A stretch of DNA of 64,000 nt from Thermovibrio sp. (GTDB lineage: Bacteria > Aquificota > Aquificia > Desulfurobacteriales > Desulfurobacteriaceae), in NCBI GenBank assembly GCA_015490195.1, contig WFYG01000044.1, positions 30,755-94,754 of the forward strand, read 5' to 3'. Positions 1 through 9,667 of this stretch are shown piece by piece. The translations under genes and the position numbers were made by a program. Position 1 is the first letter of the stretch. Every line of letters starts with the position of its first letter. The notes under the pieces are model-generated. The model was not told the origin of the DNA, did no database searches, and was given only the letters and a program-made list of their open reading frames with translations.

Positions 1-1563
1 GACGCCAGCGGTAGAGAGATTAAAGGGGTAGAAATAGGCGACAACTACTTTGAGTTTGATAGAGAAGCTGTGGAGGGATTTACCGGGAAATTTCTAAGAG
101 CTGCAGCTGAGAAGCACTATCAGTTTTACATAAAACCTTACTTTGAAAGCATTTCAACTTCAGTTTCTTCAGATCTTGATAAAGCAAAAGAACTCAGGAA
201 AAGATTACAGAATTTCGTTAAAAAACTGGAGTTTAAAGTTGAAATACCTGAAATTACAAAGAAAAACTTTGATGAAGATGTTGAGAGGCTAAAGTCATTT
301 ATTAAAAAGTTAAAAGAATATTTAGGAGAACTTCCATCAGAGGAAGTTCTGACTTTTTCAACAAGTTGGATTAGTAAAGATTTAATGAATTTGTCCAATA
401 AACTTAGAACAAAAGAATATAAAGAACTAACTCCTGGAGAGAAGATACAGAAACTTATAGATACGCAGGTTAAAAGGTTGATTTTAAAACCCTCTAAAAA
501 ACTAATTATACCATGTATTATTTGTGAAGGTAGGAGTGCTATTAAAGATTTAACTTTTTCCACATCTCTTTCTGCTTTTGCAGGATTTAATGAAGATAAC
601 ATAAACTTTATTTATCTTTACACCAGAAATAGACAACTTCCCATATGTGAAATCTGCAACGCTATTCTCTTTTCTGCTTCTTTAGGATTTGTTCCTATTG
701 GTAATTATTACGATAACAGATTTCTCTTTGTTAACAACAGTGCGTCTGTAGAGGAACTGTTTAAGGATAACTTAAGGCTTGAATCCATTCTCAGGAAAGA
801 GAGAGAAAACCCACTGATTGAATTTTTTACTGAAAAAGTGATACTTGCTCATGAAAGAACTTCTCCATTAACCCTCAGCGGTATATCCGTTATTGAACTT
901 GAGGCACAGAAACCCAGAGTTAAAAACTTTAACGTTTCCTACGAAAAAGCAAGACTGTTTACGCAGGAAAAACTCACAGAAAATTTAAGGAAACTGGGCA
1001 AAGCTTCATTTAAACTGAAGGAAGGAAAGGCAAGTAAAACTGTAAGCCTTCTTGAGGAAATCGTTAACCAGCTTCTTACAGATTCTATATCCTTTACGTT
1101 TATCTACAAACTATTTAGGTACTACCTGAAAGATAGAAACAACAAAAATAAACCGAGCAGCGACGTTGAAGTTTATTTCAACCCTTTCCAGATTTTTCAG
1201 ATTTTGAACACTTACTTTCAATACCTTAAACTCTTTGGCGGAGGGAGTATGAAAACTCTTGAGGAAAGGGAGCTCCGACAGGCGTGGAGAAAAGGGAAAG
1301 AGCTCCGCAGTTTCTTTGAAGATGCTCGTCAGGAAAACAAGATTGATTCAATAGCGTTTAAACTCTTAAACGCCTTAAGAACTTCTAACTATCCCCGTTT
1401 TATGGACATTCTCCTCAGAGTTTATGCCGGTTTTTCAAAAGAGGTTCCGTATTTTCTGGTTAAAGGAGCCCAAAACCCGGAAATTTTTCAGCTCCTTGGC
1501 TACAGCTTTGTGGCTGGCTTTTTAGGAGAGGAGAAAAACAGTTCTGAAAGGGAGGAGGAATGA
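1..1563 (+). CDS. cas8: CRISPR-associated Cas8 (type I-B, Cst1/Cas8b-like), 5' end truncated by window edge
   Basis: Frame stays open upstream of the tracked start at 70 (DASGREIKGVEIGDNYFEFDREA...), so the gene begins outside the window. CIICEG...CEIC zinc-type cysteines; directly upstream of cas7-cas5-cas3. Confidence 0.7.
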   Translation, partial: DASGREIKGVEIGDNYFEFDREAVEGFTGKFLRAAAEKHYQFYIKPYFESISTSVSSDLDKAKELRKRLQNFVKKLEFKVEIPEITKKNFDEDVERLKSFIKKLKEYLGELPSEEVLTFSTSWISKDLMNLSNKLRTKEYKELTPGEKIQKLIDTQVKRLILKPSKKLIIPCIICEGRSAIKDLTFSTSLSAFAGFNEDNINFIYLYTRNRQLPICEICNAILFSASLGFVPIGNYYDNRFLFVNNSASVEELFKDNLRLESILRKERENPLIEFFTEKVILAHERTSPLTLSGISVIELEAQKPRVKNFNVSYEKARLFTQEKLTENLRKLGKASFKLKEGKASKTVSLLEEIVNQLLTDSISFTFIYKLFRYYLKDRNNKNKPSSDVEVYFNPFQIFQILNTYFQYLKLFGGGSMKTLEERELRQAWRKGKELRSFFEDARQENKIDSIAFKLLNALRTSNYPRFMDILLRVYAGFSKEVPYFLVKGAQNPEIFQLLGYSFVAGFLGEEKNSSEREEE

Positions 1564-2864
1564 AACCGAGAGCCATTACCCTAACAGTTGTTTTTGACGC
1601 TATGAGCGGAAACTACGGTGAGACAGTTGGAAATGTCTCTGAACTTAAGAAGATATCTAAAAAGGGAAACCTCTATTCATTTATTTCCCGTCAGGCGATA
1701 AGGTATGAGCTCTGGAAATTTCTAAAGAATCAGTTTGGAATAGATACTTCAGACTACTGGAATGCTATTTCTGAGGAACTATATAAACAGATTGTTGATA
1801 GTAGTTTTTACTTTACAATTCGCTCGGGAATGATAGCGCTAAGAATAGCGCTGTCTAATACTTCGGATAAAAAATTTAAAAAACTCAAGTCGTCTCTTAA
1901 TAAAATTGAACTGTGGGAGAAGAAAACACCTGAAGAGCTTAGATTTTCTAATAGATCAGAACTACTGTCTGACTTTAAGAGAGATTTTCCTGATTTCTTA
2001 AATCTACTTGATAGAACTTCTCAAGAAGAAGAAAAGAATAAAAAACAAAAAGATAATGTAATAATCACTTCATTAAAGGAGATTTGGAGGTTGTTAACTG
2101 TTGAGAGTGAGAGAGAGGTGGTTCCTCCGCCAGAGATACTCCACGCCGAGCAGGAAGTTGTTCAGTTCCACCCGTCTGTTAACGCACTGAGCTGTGTTGA
2201 GGCAGATCTTTTCGGCTACATGAAAACTCAACAGGGAGAGAACGCAGCAACCCGTTCTGCAGTTGTAAGGCTCTCTCCGGCTATCTCCCTTGAGCCGATG
2301 CTCTTAGACACAGAGTTCGGAACCAACAAGAACTTTGCAGATAGAACAGGTGCAAATCCCAATCCGTACCAGTTTGAGCACCACTCTTCCCTCTACACCT
2401 ATACTGTAACCGTTGGCCTTGACAGGCTTGGCTGTGAGTTTGACAGGAGCGGAAGGAAAGTGGCGGAGCTCCCAAAAGAGGAGAAGCTCAGGAGGGTAGA
2501 GATGGTTTTAGATGCGATTCCATTTTTAGTTAGAGAGGTAAAGGGAAGAACTGAAAACCTCTCTCCCCTCTTTGTCATAGGAGGAGTTTACCCGGTTAAA
2601 AACCCATTCTTTGTGGGAAGGGTCAACGTAAGTTACAACCGCAACACTGATAAATACTCGGTAAACACTGCTGTTTTAAACAGCATCTTCGGTTTAGCCT
2701 TTAAAGGAGAGCCTGTTGGCAGGTATACCCACTGCGGCTTTGTAGATGGATTTTGGGAGAATGACTTTGAGAGAGAGCTCCAGCTACCAGAGGGTAACTT
2801 CGTTGGAGATATTTCCGGATTTTTCAACAGGGTTAAAGAAGAAGTCAAGAAGGGGCTGGAGTAG
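1560..2864 (+). CDS. cas7: Cas7 (Cst2/DevR family, type I-B)
   Basis: DevR/Cst2-like N-terminus with SRQAIRYELW; 4-nt overlap with cas8; operon position. Confidence 0.85.
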   Translation: MKPRAITLTVVFDAMSGNYGETVGNVSELKKISKKGNLYSFISRQAIRYELWKFLKNQFGIDTSDYWNAISEELYKQIVDSSFYFTIRSGMIALRIALSNTSDKKFKKLKSSLNKIELWEKKTPEELRFSNRSELLSDFKRDFPDFLNLLDRTSQEEEKNKKQKDNVIITSLKEIWRLLTVESEREVVPPPEILHAEQEVVQFHPSVNALSCVEADLFGYMKTQQGENAATRSAVVRLSPAISLEPMLLDTEFGTNKNFADRTGANPNPYQFEHHSSLYTYTVTVGLDRLGCEFDRSGRKVAELPKEEKLRRVEMVLDAIPFLVREVKGRTENLSPLFVIGGVYPVKNPFFVGRVNVSYNRNTDKYSVNTAVLNSIFGLAFKGEPVGRYTHCGFVDGFWENDFERELQLPEGNFVGDISGFFNRVKEEVKKGLE

Positions 2865-2867
2865 ACA

Positions 2868-3614
2868 ATGGAAGTTTTGAAAATTAAACTCTACCAGCCT
2901 GTTGCCTGTTACAGAAAGCCTCTCTCTTTTGGGGTAGTTGAAACCTTTCTCCTTCCTCCTTTCTCAACAATCAAAGGTTGGATTCACTATACGGCAGACG
3001 TAGAGAGAGAGCATTCTATGAAAGTTAGCATTCACGGTAGCTTTGGAACCGTAGGTTACCAGCTTCAGAAGTTTAAGAAGTTTGACAGAAAAAGGGAAGG
3101 ACAGCCGGAAGTTCCCGGTTTTGGTAAGACCCTAATAAGCTCTCCTATTTATGTTCAGGAGCTCTTTGATGTTAACCTCACGATTTACGTATCAGCAGAT
3201 AAGAAACTCCTTCAAAAGTTCCGTGAAAACCTTTTGATAAAGGATTTTATCTCCCTTGGAAGGAGAGAAGACCTTGCTCTCCTTGTTGAGGAGCCTAAAC
3301 CTGTAGAGCTTGTACCCTTTAAAGCTCCTCGGTTTCTTCGCATTAGAGAGCTCACCTATTTAACAAGAGAAACTGCTAAAAAATTAAGACTCAGCGGAAC
3401 CTACTACAGACTCGGAATCTGCTACGATGAAAAACTTAAAAAGCTTGTAGGATGGCGTTATTTCCTGAAAAAGGAAGATTTCCTCTTAACTGCTCCTGCA
3501 TCAAGACGGATAGGAAAAGACCTTGACTTTATATACGTTGATCCTGAAGATGGTAGAGCAGTTGAAATGGTAAATCTGGAGGCCTGTAGTGAAACTTCTG
3601 GCGAAGGTAATTAA
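2868..3614 (+). CDS. cas5: Cas5 (type I-B, Cas5t-like)
   Basis: N-terminal RAMP-type pattern (YRKPLSFGVVETFLLPPFSTIKGWIH) and operon position. Confidence 0.85.
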   Translation: MEVLKIKLYQPVACYRKPLSFGVVETFLLPPFSTIKGWIHYTADVEREHSMKVSIHGSFGTVGYQLQKFKKFDRKREGQPEVPGFGKTLISSPIYVQELFDVNLTIYVSADKKLLQKFRENLLIKDFISLGRREDLALLVEEPKPVELVPFKAPRFLRIRELTYLTRETAKKLRLSGTYYRLGICYDEKLKKLVGWRYFLKKEDFLLTAPASRRIGKDLDFIYVDPEDGRAVEMVNLEACSETSGEGN

Positions 3615-5877
3615 GAAAAAAGGAGAGAAAACTTACCAGACTATTGAGGAACACACAGAGGAGCTCCTCAAAAACCTTAAAGTTCTTAAAAGTCTTTATG
3701 GAAACGAGATTGAGGAAAATCTGGGAAAAGAAACTGGAAATTTCTGGGAGCTCCTCAAAAAAGCGGCTCTCTACCACGATTTAGGAAAAGCTTCCTCTCA
3801 TTTTCAATATAAAATTAAAAAGAGTTTAGGTTGGAAAGAAAAACTTAAAAAGCCGGAAGGAAGAGAGATTCCTCACAACTATCTCTCTGCCATCTTTCTC
3901 CTTGGAGATAATGCTTTTAATTTTGACCTGTGGGATGTTCTTCTCTTTGCCGTTGCTTTCCACCACGACAGAGAGCTTGACTTTTCGCTGGAGCGATTTT
4001 TAGAAGGCTATAAAGATTTAAAGGGAAATTTCCCATATTTGACGAATTTCCTGAATAAACACGGAGAAAAATTCGGGAAGATAGACGAGCTGGCACTTGA
4101 AGATGTCTACAGAATTCTTTTAGAGCTCTACGACATCTACAACTCGGGAGCTCCCTACAGCCGTTTAAAAAATTACTGGAACAGTATAGCCTCTGAGAGG
4201 ACAATCATTTTTACAAAAGGCCTCCTCCATAAACTTGATCATTCTGCCTCAGCCGGGGTTTCCGTAGAGATAGAGCCGATAAAAGGAAAAGATGAGATTG
4301 TTTTAAAGAAACTTTCAGAAAATCTGGGAAAAAAGATAGCGTTTAAGCCGTTTCAGATTAAAGGAAAAGAGAAAGCTGGAGAAAACCTGATAGTTGCTGC
4401 TCCAACAGGAAGCGGAAAAACGGAGTTCGCTCTTAACTGGGCTAAAGATAGAAAAACTTTTTATACCCTTCCGGTTAGAACCTCTGTTAATGCCATGTTT
4501 AGGCGTTTAAATAATTACTTCCCAAATAGAGTGGCTCTTCTCCATGGAGATGCTGCCGCTGAATACCTTCTAAGCTCTGAAGATGAAGGCCTTGAGGCTA
4601 ACTTTATCCAGTATAACCTATCGCTTCAGCTCTCCATGCCGGTTACAGTCTCAACTGCCGACCAGCTTTTTACATCAGTTTTTAAGTATCCAGGGTTTGA
4701 GAAGCTCTACTCAACAATGAGCTACTCATCAGTTGTAGTTGACGAACCGCAGGGCTATTCACCAGATACCCTTGCCTGCATAGTTCAAGGTATAAAAGAG
4801 GTTTCCGAGCTTGGCGGAAAGTTCTGTGTAATGAGCGCAACCCTTTTTCCATTCCTTCAAGATGAATTGAAAAACTTTGACGTTTTGGAGAATAGGGAGC
4901 TCTACGAAGAATACCCGAGAAAACACCAGATTGAGGTCGTAGAAGACTCCATTCTCAGTTCCGCCGGTCTCATCTCCTCTCTGGTAGGTTCTGGGAAAAG
5001 GATTCTCGTTATTGTAAACACTGTTCCTCGGGCAAAAGAGATTTACAGGCTCTTAAAAGGTAGCGTGGGAGCTCCCGTTAAACTCCTCCACTCTCGTTTT
5101 ATCCAGAGAGACCGTTCCCGCCTTGAAGATGAAATCTACAGAGACCAAAAGAAAAACGCTCCAGTAGTTTGGATAACCACTCAGCTTGCAGAGGCCTCTT
5201 TAGACATAGACTACGACGTTCTAATCACAGAAGCGGCCTCTTTTGATTCGCTTGTCCAAAGAATGGGTAGAGTTTACAGAAAAAGAACTTACGAAGAAGA
5301 GACTCCCAACGTTTACATCTACACGGAAGCCTCAGGAGTTGGTTCAAACTCCGTTTACCATAAAGAACTCGTTGATGCAGCAGTTGAAGCTCTAAAACCT
5401 TTTTCCGGAAAGACTCTCAGAGAGATTGAAAAGTTTGAGATTATGAGAGAGCTCTACTCTTCTTCTCAAATTCAGAATACAGACTTTTACAGGGAATTTA
5501 AAGACAACATTGACCTTCTAAAATATGGATTCAGGTCAAAAAACAGGCAGGAGGCTCAAAGATTCTTCAGAAGAATTGCAAATATTTCTGCCATTCCAGA
5601 AGATATTTATAGAAGAATGAGAGAAACCATAGAAAGCTGCATAAATACTGTTCAAGACTACGCGCTAGACCGGAAAGAACGCTTAAAAGCTCTTTACAGA
5701 CTGAAAGAGTTAACAGTAAACGTTCCCGTTTTTCTCCTGCAGAGAAACAGAGATGCTTCTGTAGTAAAACTTCCCGGATTCAAAAAACACGGAATTTTCC
5801 TGATAAATCTTCCTTACTCTGTAAACCTTGGCCTTGAAGATAACCATGAAGAAGGAAATGATGTTGAGTTTATCTGA
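3589..5877 (+). CDS. cas3: Cas3 HD nuclease-helicase
   Basis: HD motif YHDLGKASSHF, Walker A AAPTGSGKT, DExx-type motif VVVDEPQ, QRMGRVYR motif VI. Confidence 0.93.
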   Translation: MKLLAKVIKKKGEKTYQTIEEHTEELLKNLKVLKSLYGNEIEENLGKETGNFWELLKKAALYHDLGKASSHFQYKIKKSLGWKEKLKKPEGREIPHNYLSAIFLLGDNAFNFDLWDVLLFAVAFHHDRELDFSLERFLEGYKDLKGNFPYLTNFLNKHGEKFGKIDELALEDVYRILLELYDIYNSGAPYSRLKNYWNSIASERTIIFTKGLLHKLDHSASAGVSVEIEPIKGKDEIVLKKLSENLGKKIAFKPFQIKGKEKAGENLIVAAPTGSGKTEFALNWAKDRKTFYTLPVRTSVNAMFRRLNNYFPNRVALLHGDAAAEYLLSSEDEGLEANFIQYNLSLQLSMPVTVSTADQLFTSVFKYPGFEKLYSTMSYSSVVVDEPQGYSPDTLACIVQGIKEVSELGGKFCVMSATLFPFLQDELKNFDVLENRELYEEYPRKHQIEVVEDSILSSAGLISSLVGSGKRILVIVNTVPRAKEIYRLLKGSVGAPVKLLHSRFIQRDRSRLEDEIYRDQKKNAPVVWITTQLAEASLDIDYDVLITEAASFDSLVQRMGRVYRKRTYEEETPNVYIYTEASGVGSNSVYHKELVDAAVEALKPFSGKTLREIEKFEIMRELYSSSQIQNTDFYREFKDNIDLLKYGFRSKNRQEAQRFFRRIANISAIPEDIYRRMRETIESCINTVQDYALDRKERLKALYRLKELTVNVPVFLLQRNRDASVVKLPGFKKHGIFLINLPYSVNLGLEDNHEEGNDVEFI

Positions 5878-6379
5878 TTTTGAAGAGGCAAGGATAACGG
5901 GAATAAAAGTTAACTACTATTTTGTCTGTAAAAGGAAGCTGTGGCTCTTTTCAAGGGGATTGGCCTTTGAGAGTTCCTCTGAAAAGGTAGCGCTGGGAAA
6001 GTTGCTCCACGAAATTGTCTATCCAACAAGTAAAAGGAAAGAGGTTCTTATAAATAACCTGATTCGGATAGATGTCGTTTCGCGGAAAGCAGTTAGAGAA
6101 ACGAAATTCTCCTCAAAGATGGAAGAGGCAGACAGATGGCAGGTTTACTACTATCTGTTTTACTTAGAACAGCTTGGGATTAAGCGGGAAGGGGAAATTG
6201 CCTACCCGAAGGAGAAGAGAGTTGAGAGGATAAAGCTTACAGATGAGATAAGGAAGAAGTTGATTGAGATTCTGGAGGATATTGAGAGGATAGTTTCCCT
6301 CCCGAAACCTCCAGAGGCGGAAAAACAATCTTATTGTAGAGCCTGTGCTTACTACGATTTCTGCTTCTCGGAAGATTAG
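5828..6379 (+). CDS. cas4: Cas4 exonuclease
   Basis: YYFVCKRKLWLFSRGL N-terminus and C-terminal CRACAYYDFC cysteines; true start probably an internal ATG near 5846. Confidence 0.85.
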   Translation: MALKITMKKEMMLSLSDFEEARITGIKVNYYFVCKRKLWLFSRGLAFESSSEKVALGKLLHEIVYPTSKRKEVLINNLIRIDVVSRKAVRETKFSSKMEEADRWQVYYYLFYLEQLGIKREGEIAYPKEKRVERIKLTDEIRKKLIEILEDIERIVSLPKPPEAEKQSYCRACAYYDFCFSED

Positions 6380-7357
6380 ATGGAAAGGATTTACATATTT
6401 TCGCCTGGAAGATTAAGAAGAAAAGAGAATACCCTCTCTTTTGAGGGGGAAAAGGGAAGGAAGTTTATTCCCGTTGAAGGGTTAAAGGAGATTTACCTCT
6501 TCTCTGAGATTGATTTGAACAGTAAAGTTTTGAACTTCCTGTCTCAGAACGGAGTTATCCTCCACGTTTTCAACTATTACGGCTACTATTCCGGAAGTTT
6601 TATTCCAAGAAAATCTGCTGTTTCAGGATTTTTAACTGTTAAACAGGTTGAGCACTACTTAGGCAGCGAAAAGAGGACATTCCTGGCTGCATCTTTTGTT
6701 GAAGGGGCAATTTACCACTCAATCAGAAACCTGAAAAAGAGAGGAGTTGATGAAAGTGAGGTTGAAGAGTTGAGGGAGCTCCCTCATAAACTCTACAGAG
6801 CTTCTTCTGTTCCTGAAATTATGGCTGTAGAGGGAATGGCAAAGGAGATTTACTACTCCCTTTTTGATTCCCTGATTGAAGACAATTTCTTTAAACTAAA
6901 AAAGAGAGAGAAGAGACCTCCCTCTAACCCTGCGAACGCTTTGATTTCCTTTGTAAACTCAATGATTTATACGGCAACTCTTTCGGAAATTTACAAAACC
7001 CAGCTTGACCCGACCATAAGCTACCTTCACGAACCCTCAACCGGCAGGTTTTCTCTCTCTTTAGATATTTCAGAGATTTTCAAGCCTCTGGTTGGAGATT
7101 CTGTGATTCTTTCACTTATAAAGGGAAAGAAGCTGAACAAGAAAGATTTTGATAGCTCTTTAAACTATGCATATCTAACAGAATCAGGCAGGAAAAAAGT
7201 GGTTTCGGCAGTGAAGGAAAAGTTAGATACAACTGTTAAACACAGGAAACTAAAAAGAAAGGTCTCACACAGATACTTGATTCGGCTTGAGTGCTATAAG
7301 CTCATCAAACATTTAATAGGAGAATCTGTTTATAAACCTTTAAAAGCGTGGTGGTGA
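6380..7357 (+). CDS. cas1: Cas1 integrase (type I-B)
   Basis: Cas1 family pattern (YIFSPGRLRRKENTL, AVEGMAKEIYYSLFD, LHEPSTGRFSLSLDISEIFKP). Confidence 0.95.
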   Translation: MERIYIFSPGRLRRKENTLSFEGEKGRKFIPVEGLKEIYLFSEIDLNSKVLNFLSQNGVILHVFNYYGYYSGSFIPRKSAVSGFLTVKQVEHYLGSEKRTFLAASFVEGAIYHSIRNLKKRGVDESEVEELRELPHKLYRASSVPEIMAVEGMAKEIYYSLFDSLIEDNFFKLKKREKRPPSNPANALISFVNSMIYTATLSEIYKTQLDPTISYLHEPSTGRFSLSLDISEIFKPLVGDSVILSLIKGKKLNKKDFDSSLNYAYLTESGRKKVVSAVKEKLDTTVKHRKLKRKVSHRYLIRLECYKLIKHLIGESVYKPLKAWW

Positions 7358-7611
7358 TGTTTGTTGTTGTAACCTACGATGTTGACGTTAAGAGAATTGA
7401 TAGAGTAAGAAAAACGTTGAGGAAGTATCTCTGTTGGGTTCAGAACTCGGTTTTTGAGGGAGAGATTACAGTCTCAAACCTTGCAAGGTGTAAGGCGGAG
7501 CTCTCCCGGATAATAGAGGAAGAGGATTCAGTTTACTTTTACGTTATGAGGAGAGCTCCCAACAAAGAAGTTTTAGGAGTCCTTAAAAACCCAATAGATG
7601 ATATTATTTAA
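7348..7611 (+). CDS. cas2: Cas2
   Basis: MFVVVTYDVDVKRIDRVRKTLRKYLCWVQNSVFEGEIT is a typical Cas2; overlaps the cas1 stop. Confidence 0.95.
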   Translation: MVVMFVVVTYDVDVKRIDRVRKTLRKYLCWVQNSVFEGEITVSNLARCKAELSRIIEEEDSVYFYVMRRAPNKEVLGVLKNPIDDII

Positions 7612-7744
7612 ATCCCGGAGTTAGTATATCCAAACTCTGCAGCGAAACCGTTTTTTCTTCAATCTTGCTCAATTGCCTATCCATCAAAGGTTTAAGCCAT
7701 CTTTATTAGATGTTCATAAAAAACTTATACTTCCGTCGCTGCAC

Positions 7745-7773
7745 TTGACTGTCTCTTCACTATCCTATATACT
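7745..7773 (+). promoter_or_regulatory. CRISPR leader promoter (sigma-70 type)
   Basis: TTGACT (7745-7750), 17 nt, TATACT (7768-7773), about 50 nt before repeat 1. Confidence 0.65.
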
Positions 7774-7823
7774 TGAAGTTAGATACTGTAGCTCTTTGAC
7801 TATTAGAATAAGCTAAATCTGGT

Positions 7824-9397
7824 GTTTTATCTGAACTAGTGGGATTTAAACCGATTTATGGAGCCTTTTATCTCATCAAGGCTCCAATAGTTTTATCTGA
7901 ACTAGTGGGATTTAAACATGAACTTTCTGCCGCAGACAGGACAGGTTTTCTCTGGTTTTATCTGAACTAGTGGGATTTAAACTTTATTTCGCTCCTGCTT
8001 TTATCGGTTGCTACTTTATGTTTTATCTGAACTAGTGGGATTTAAACTTTACTTGCAAAGAGAAGGAATGTCCGATATGTAAGTTTTATCTGAACTAGTG
8101 GGATTTAAACCCTTATAGTGGTTTATTATCTTCACTACTGAAATATAGTTTTATCTGAACTAGTGGGATTTAAACATCTATGTTAGAAATGCTACATTAA
8201 TTCATAGAATTGTTTTATCTGAACTAGTGGGATTTAAACGGAAGACAAAAGACGGCAAGCTAATGAACAACTGGGTTTTATCTGAACTAGTGGGATTTAA
8301 ACTTGTTACACGTGAGCCTTAAAGGCTCAGGTTCACCGGTTTTATCTGAACTAGTGGGATTTAAACTTAAAATATGAGGGAGGCATTTAACCTCCCTCAT
8401 TGGTTTTATCTGAACTAGTGGGATTTAAACCAACTCTGTGCATGAAGTAGGCTCCGGCGGCTCCTCGTTTTATCTGAACTAGTGGGATTTAAACTAAAAA
8501 CACAACTAAAAACGACTTTGTTGACGCCAAAGTTTTATCTGAACTAGTGGGATTTAAACCAAAAGAGGCTGAAGAATACACGGGGCTGTGTTTCAGTTTT
8601 ATCTGAACTAGTGGGATTTAAACTTCTAAGGCTCTCTGAAACGCCTTCTTCTTAATGCCCAGTTTTATCTGAACTAGTGGGATTTAAACCTTCTATTGCT
8701 TTTTCGTAAATACTCTTTTTGAAAGTTTTATCTGAACTAGTGGGATTTAAACCACTAAACGCGCAAGGGAATGGAAAAGACTCGTGAGAGTTTTATCTGA
8801 ACTAGTGGGATTTAAACGGAGCCTGGAGGACATCGCAAACATCAAAAGAAGTGTAAGTTTTATCTGAACTAGTGGGATTTAAACTAAACAAAAGGGGCTT
8901 ATCGGAACCCTCAAAGAGAGTTTTATCTGAACTAGTGGGATTTAAACAGGTCAAAGGTTTCGTCTCCGTTGTCTCCAAAGTCGTTTTATCTGAACTAGTG
9001 GGATTTAAACCAAGGAGTACGGTTCAGGAGTATAAGTTGGGCTTAGGAGTTTTATCTGAACTAGTGGGATTTAAACCAATCTGTTCATACTTTGAGAGTA
9101 GCTCGGCAAGGGTTTTATCTGAACTAGTGGGATTTAAACCTTCCTGGGCTGCCGTGAACGCCTGCATCCCAGAGAGGTTTTATCTGAACTAGTGGGATTT
9201 AAACTATTGACCCTGTAGAGGAGCTCCCGGACGAAGTAGCAGGTTTTATCTGAACTAGTGGGATTTAAACTCTTTTTTCTACTCTCCCCCGGACTATGAG
9301 GAAATTGGTTTTATCTGAACTAGTGGGATTTAAACTGTTCACGAGTTAAACAGGTTGTCTGAGGAGGGAATAGGTTTTATCTGAACTAGTGGGATTT
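7824..9397 (+). CRISPR. CRISPR array: 25 repeats (24 identical 28-mers plus a truncated terminal repeat) and 24 spacers of 35-39 nt
   Basis: Repeat GTTTTATCTGAACTAGTGGGATTTAAAC; degenerate repeat at 9374-9397 marks the distal end, so the leader is at 7612-7823 next to cas2. Confidence 0.99.
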
Positions 9398-9559
9398 GGG
9401 ATTTTTGTTTGTTTTCTTGTCGTACCAGCAGGCCAGGATGTAGAGTATTGCTAATGCGGGAGAGAGAGCAATAACAATAAGAGCAACTATAAGCGCTATT
9501 ACTACGCTGAAGATGCACAGAGCCCAGAACCAGCCTAGTATTGTTTCAACTGTTGCCAT
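9386..9559 (-). CDS. 57-aa hydrophobic small membrane protein (below the ORF-track cutoff)
   Basis: MATVETILGWFWALCIFSVVIALIVALIVIALSPALAILYILACWYDKKTNKNPKSH*; AGGAAGTG just upstream of ATG; stop TAG lies within the terminal CRISPR repeat. Confidence 0.65.
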   Translation of the reverse strand: MATVETILGWFWALCIFSVVIALIVALIVIALSPALAILYILACWYDKKTNKNPKSH

Positions 9560-9610
9560 TTCACTTCCTAAATCTAATCCTGAATTTTTTAAGGGCTTTC
9601 TACCTGAGAC

Positions 9611-9637
9611 TCAAATTGTTGGAGGAGTTTGCGATAA
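9611..9637 (+). promoter_or_regulatory. sigma-28 (FliA)-type promoter for flgK
   Basis: TCAAATTG-N11-TGCGATAA against consensus TAAAGTTT-N11-GCCGATAA; 30 nt before flgK ATG. Confidence 0.6.
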
Positions 9638-9667
9638 TAGAATCAGATACCCTGTTCTGGAGGGAGT

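Noticed and set aside
8872-9192. 106-aa ORF with repeated VLSELVGFKP
   Set aside because: Translation of CRISPR repeats where spacer lengths keep the frame; not a protein.
9336-9373. Spacer 24 shares GTTAAACAGGTTG with cas1 (near 6636), possible self-targeting
   Set aside because: Only 13 nt; about one such match is expected by chance given the spacer and window sizes.
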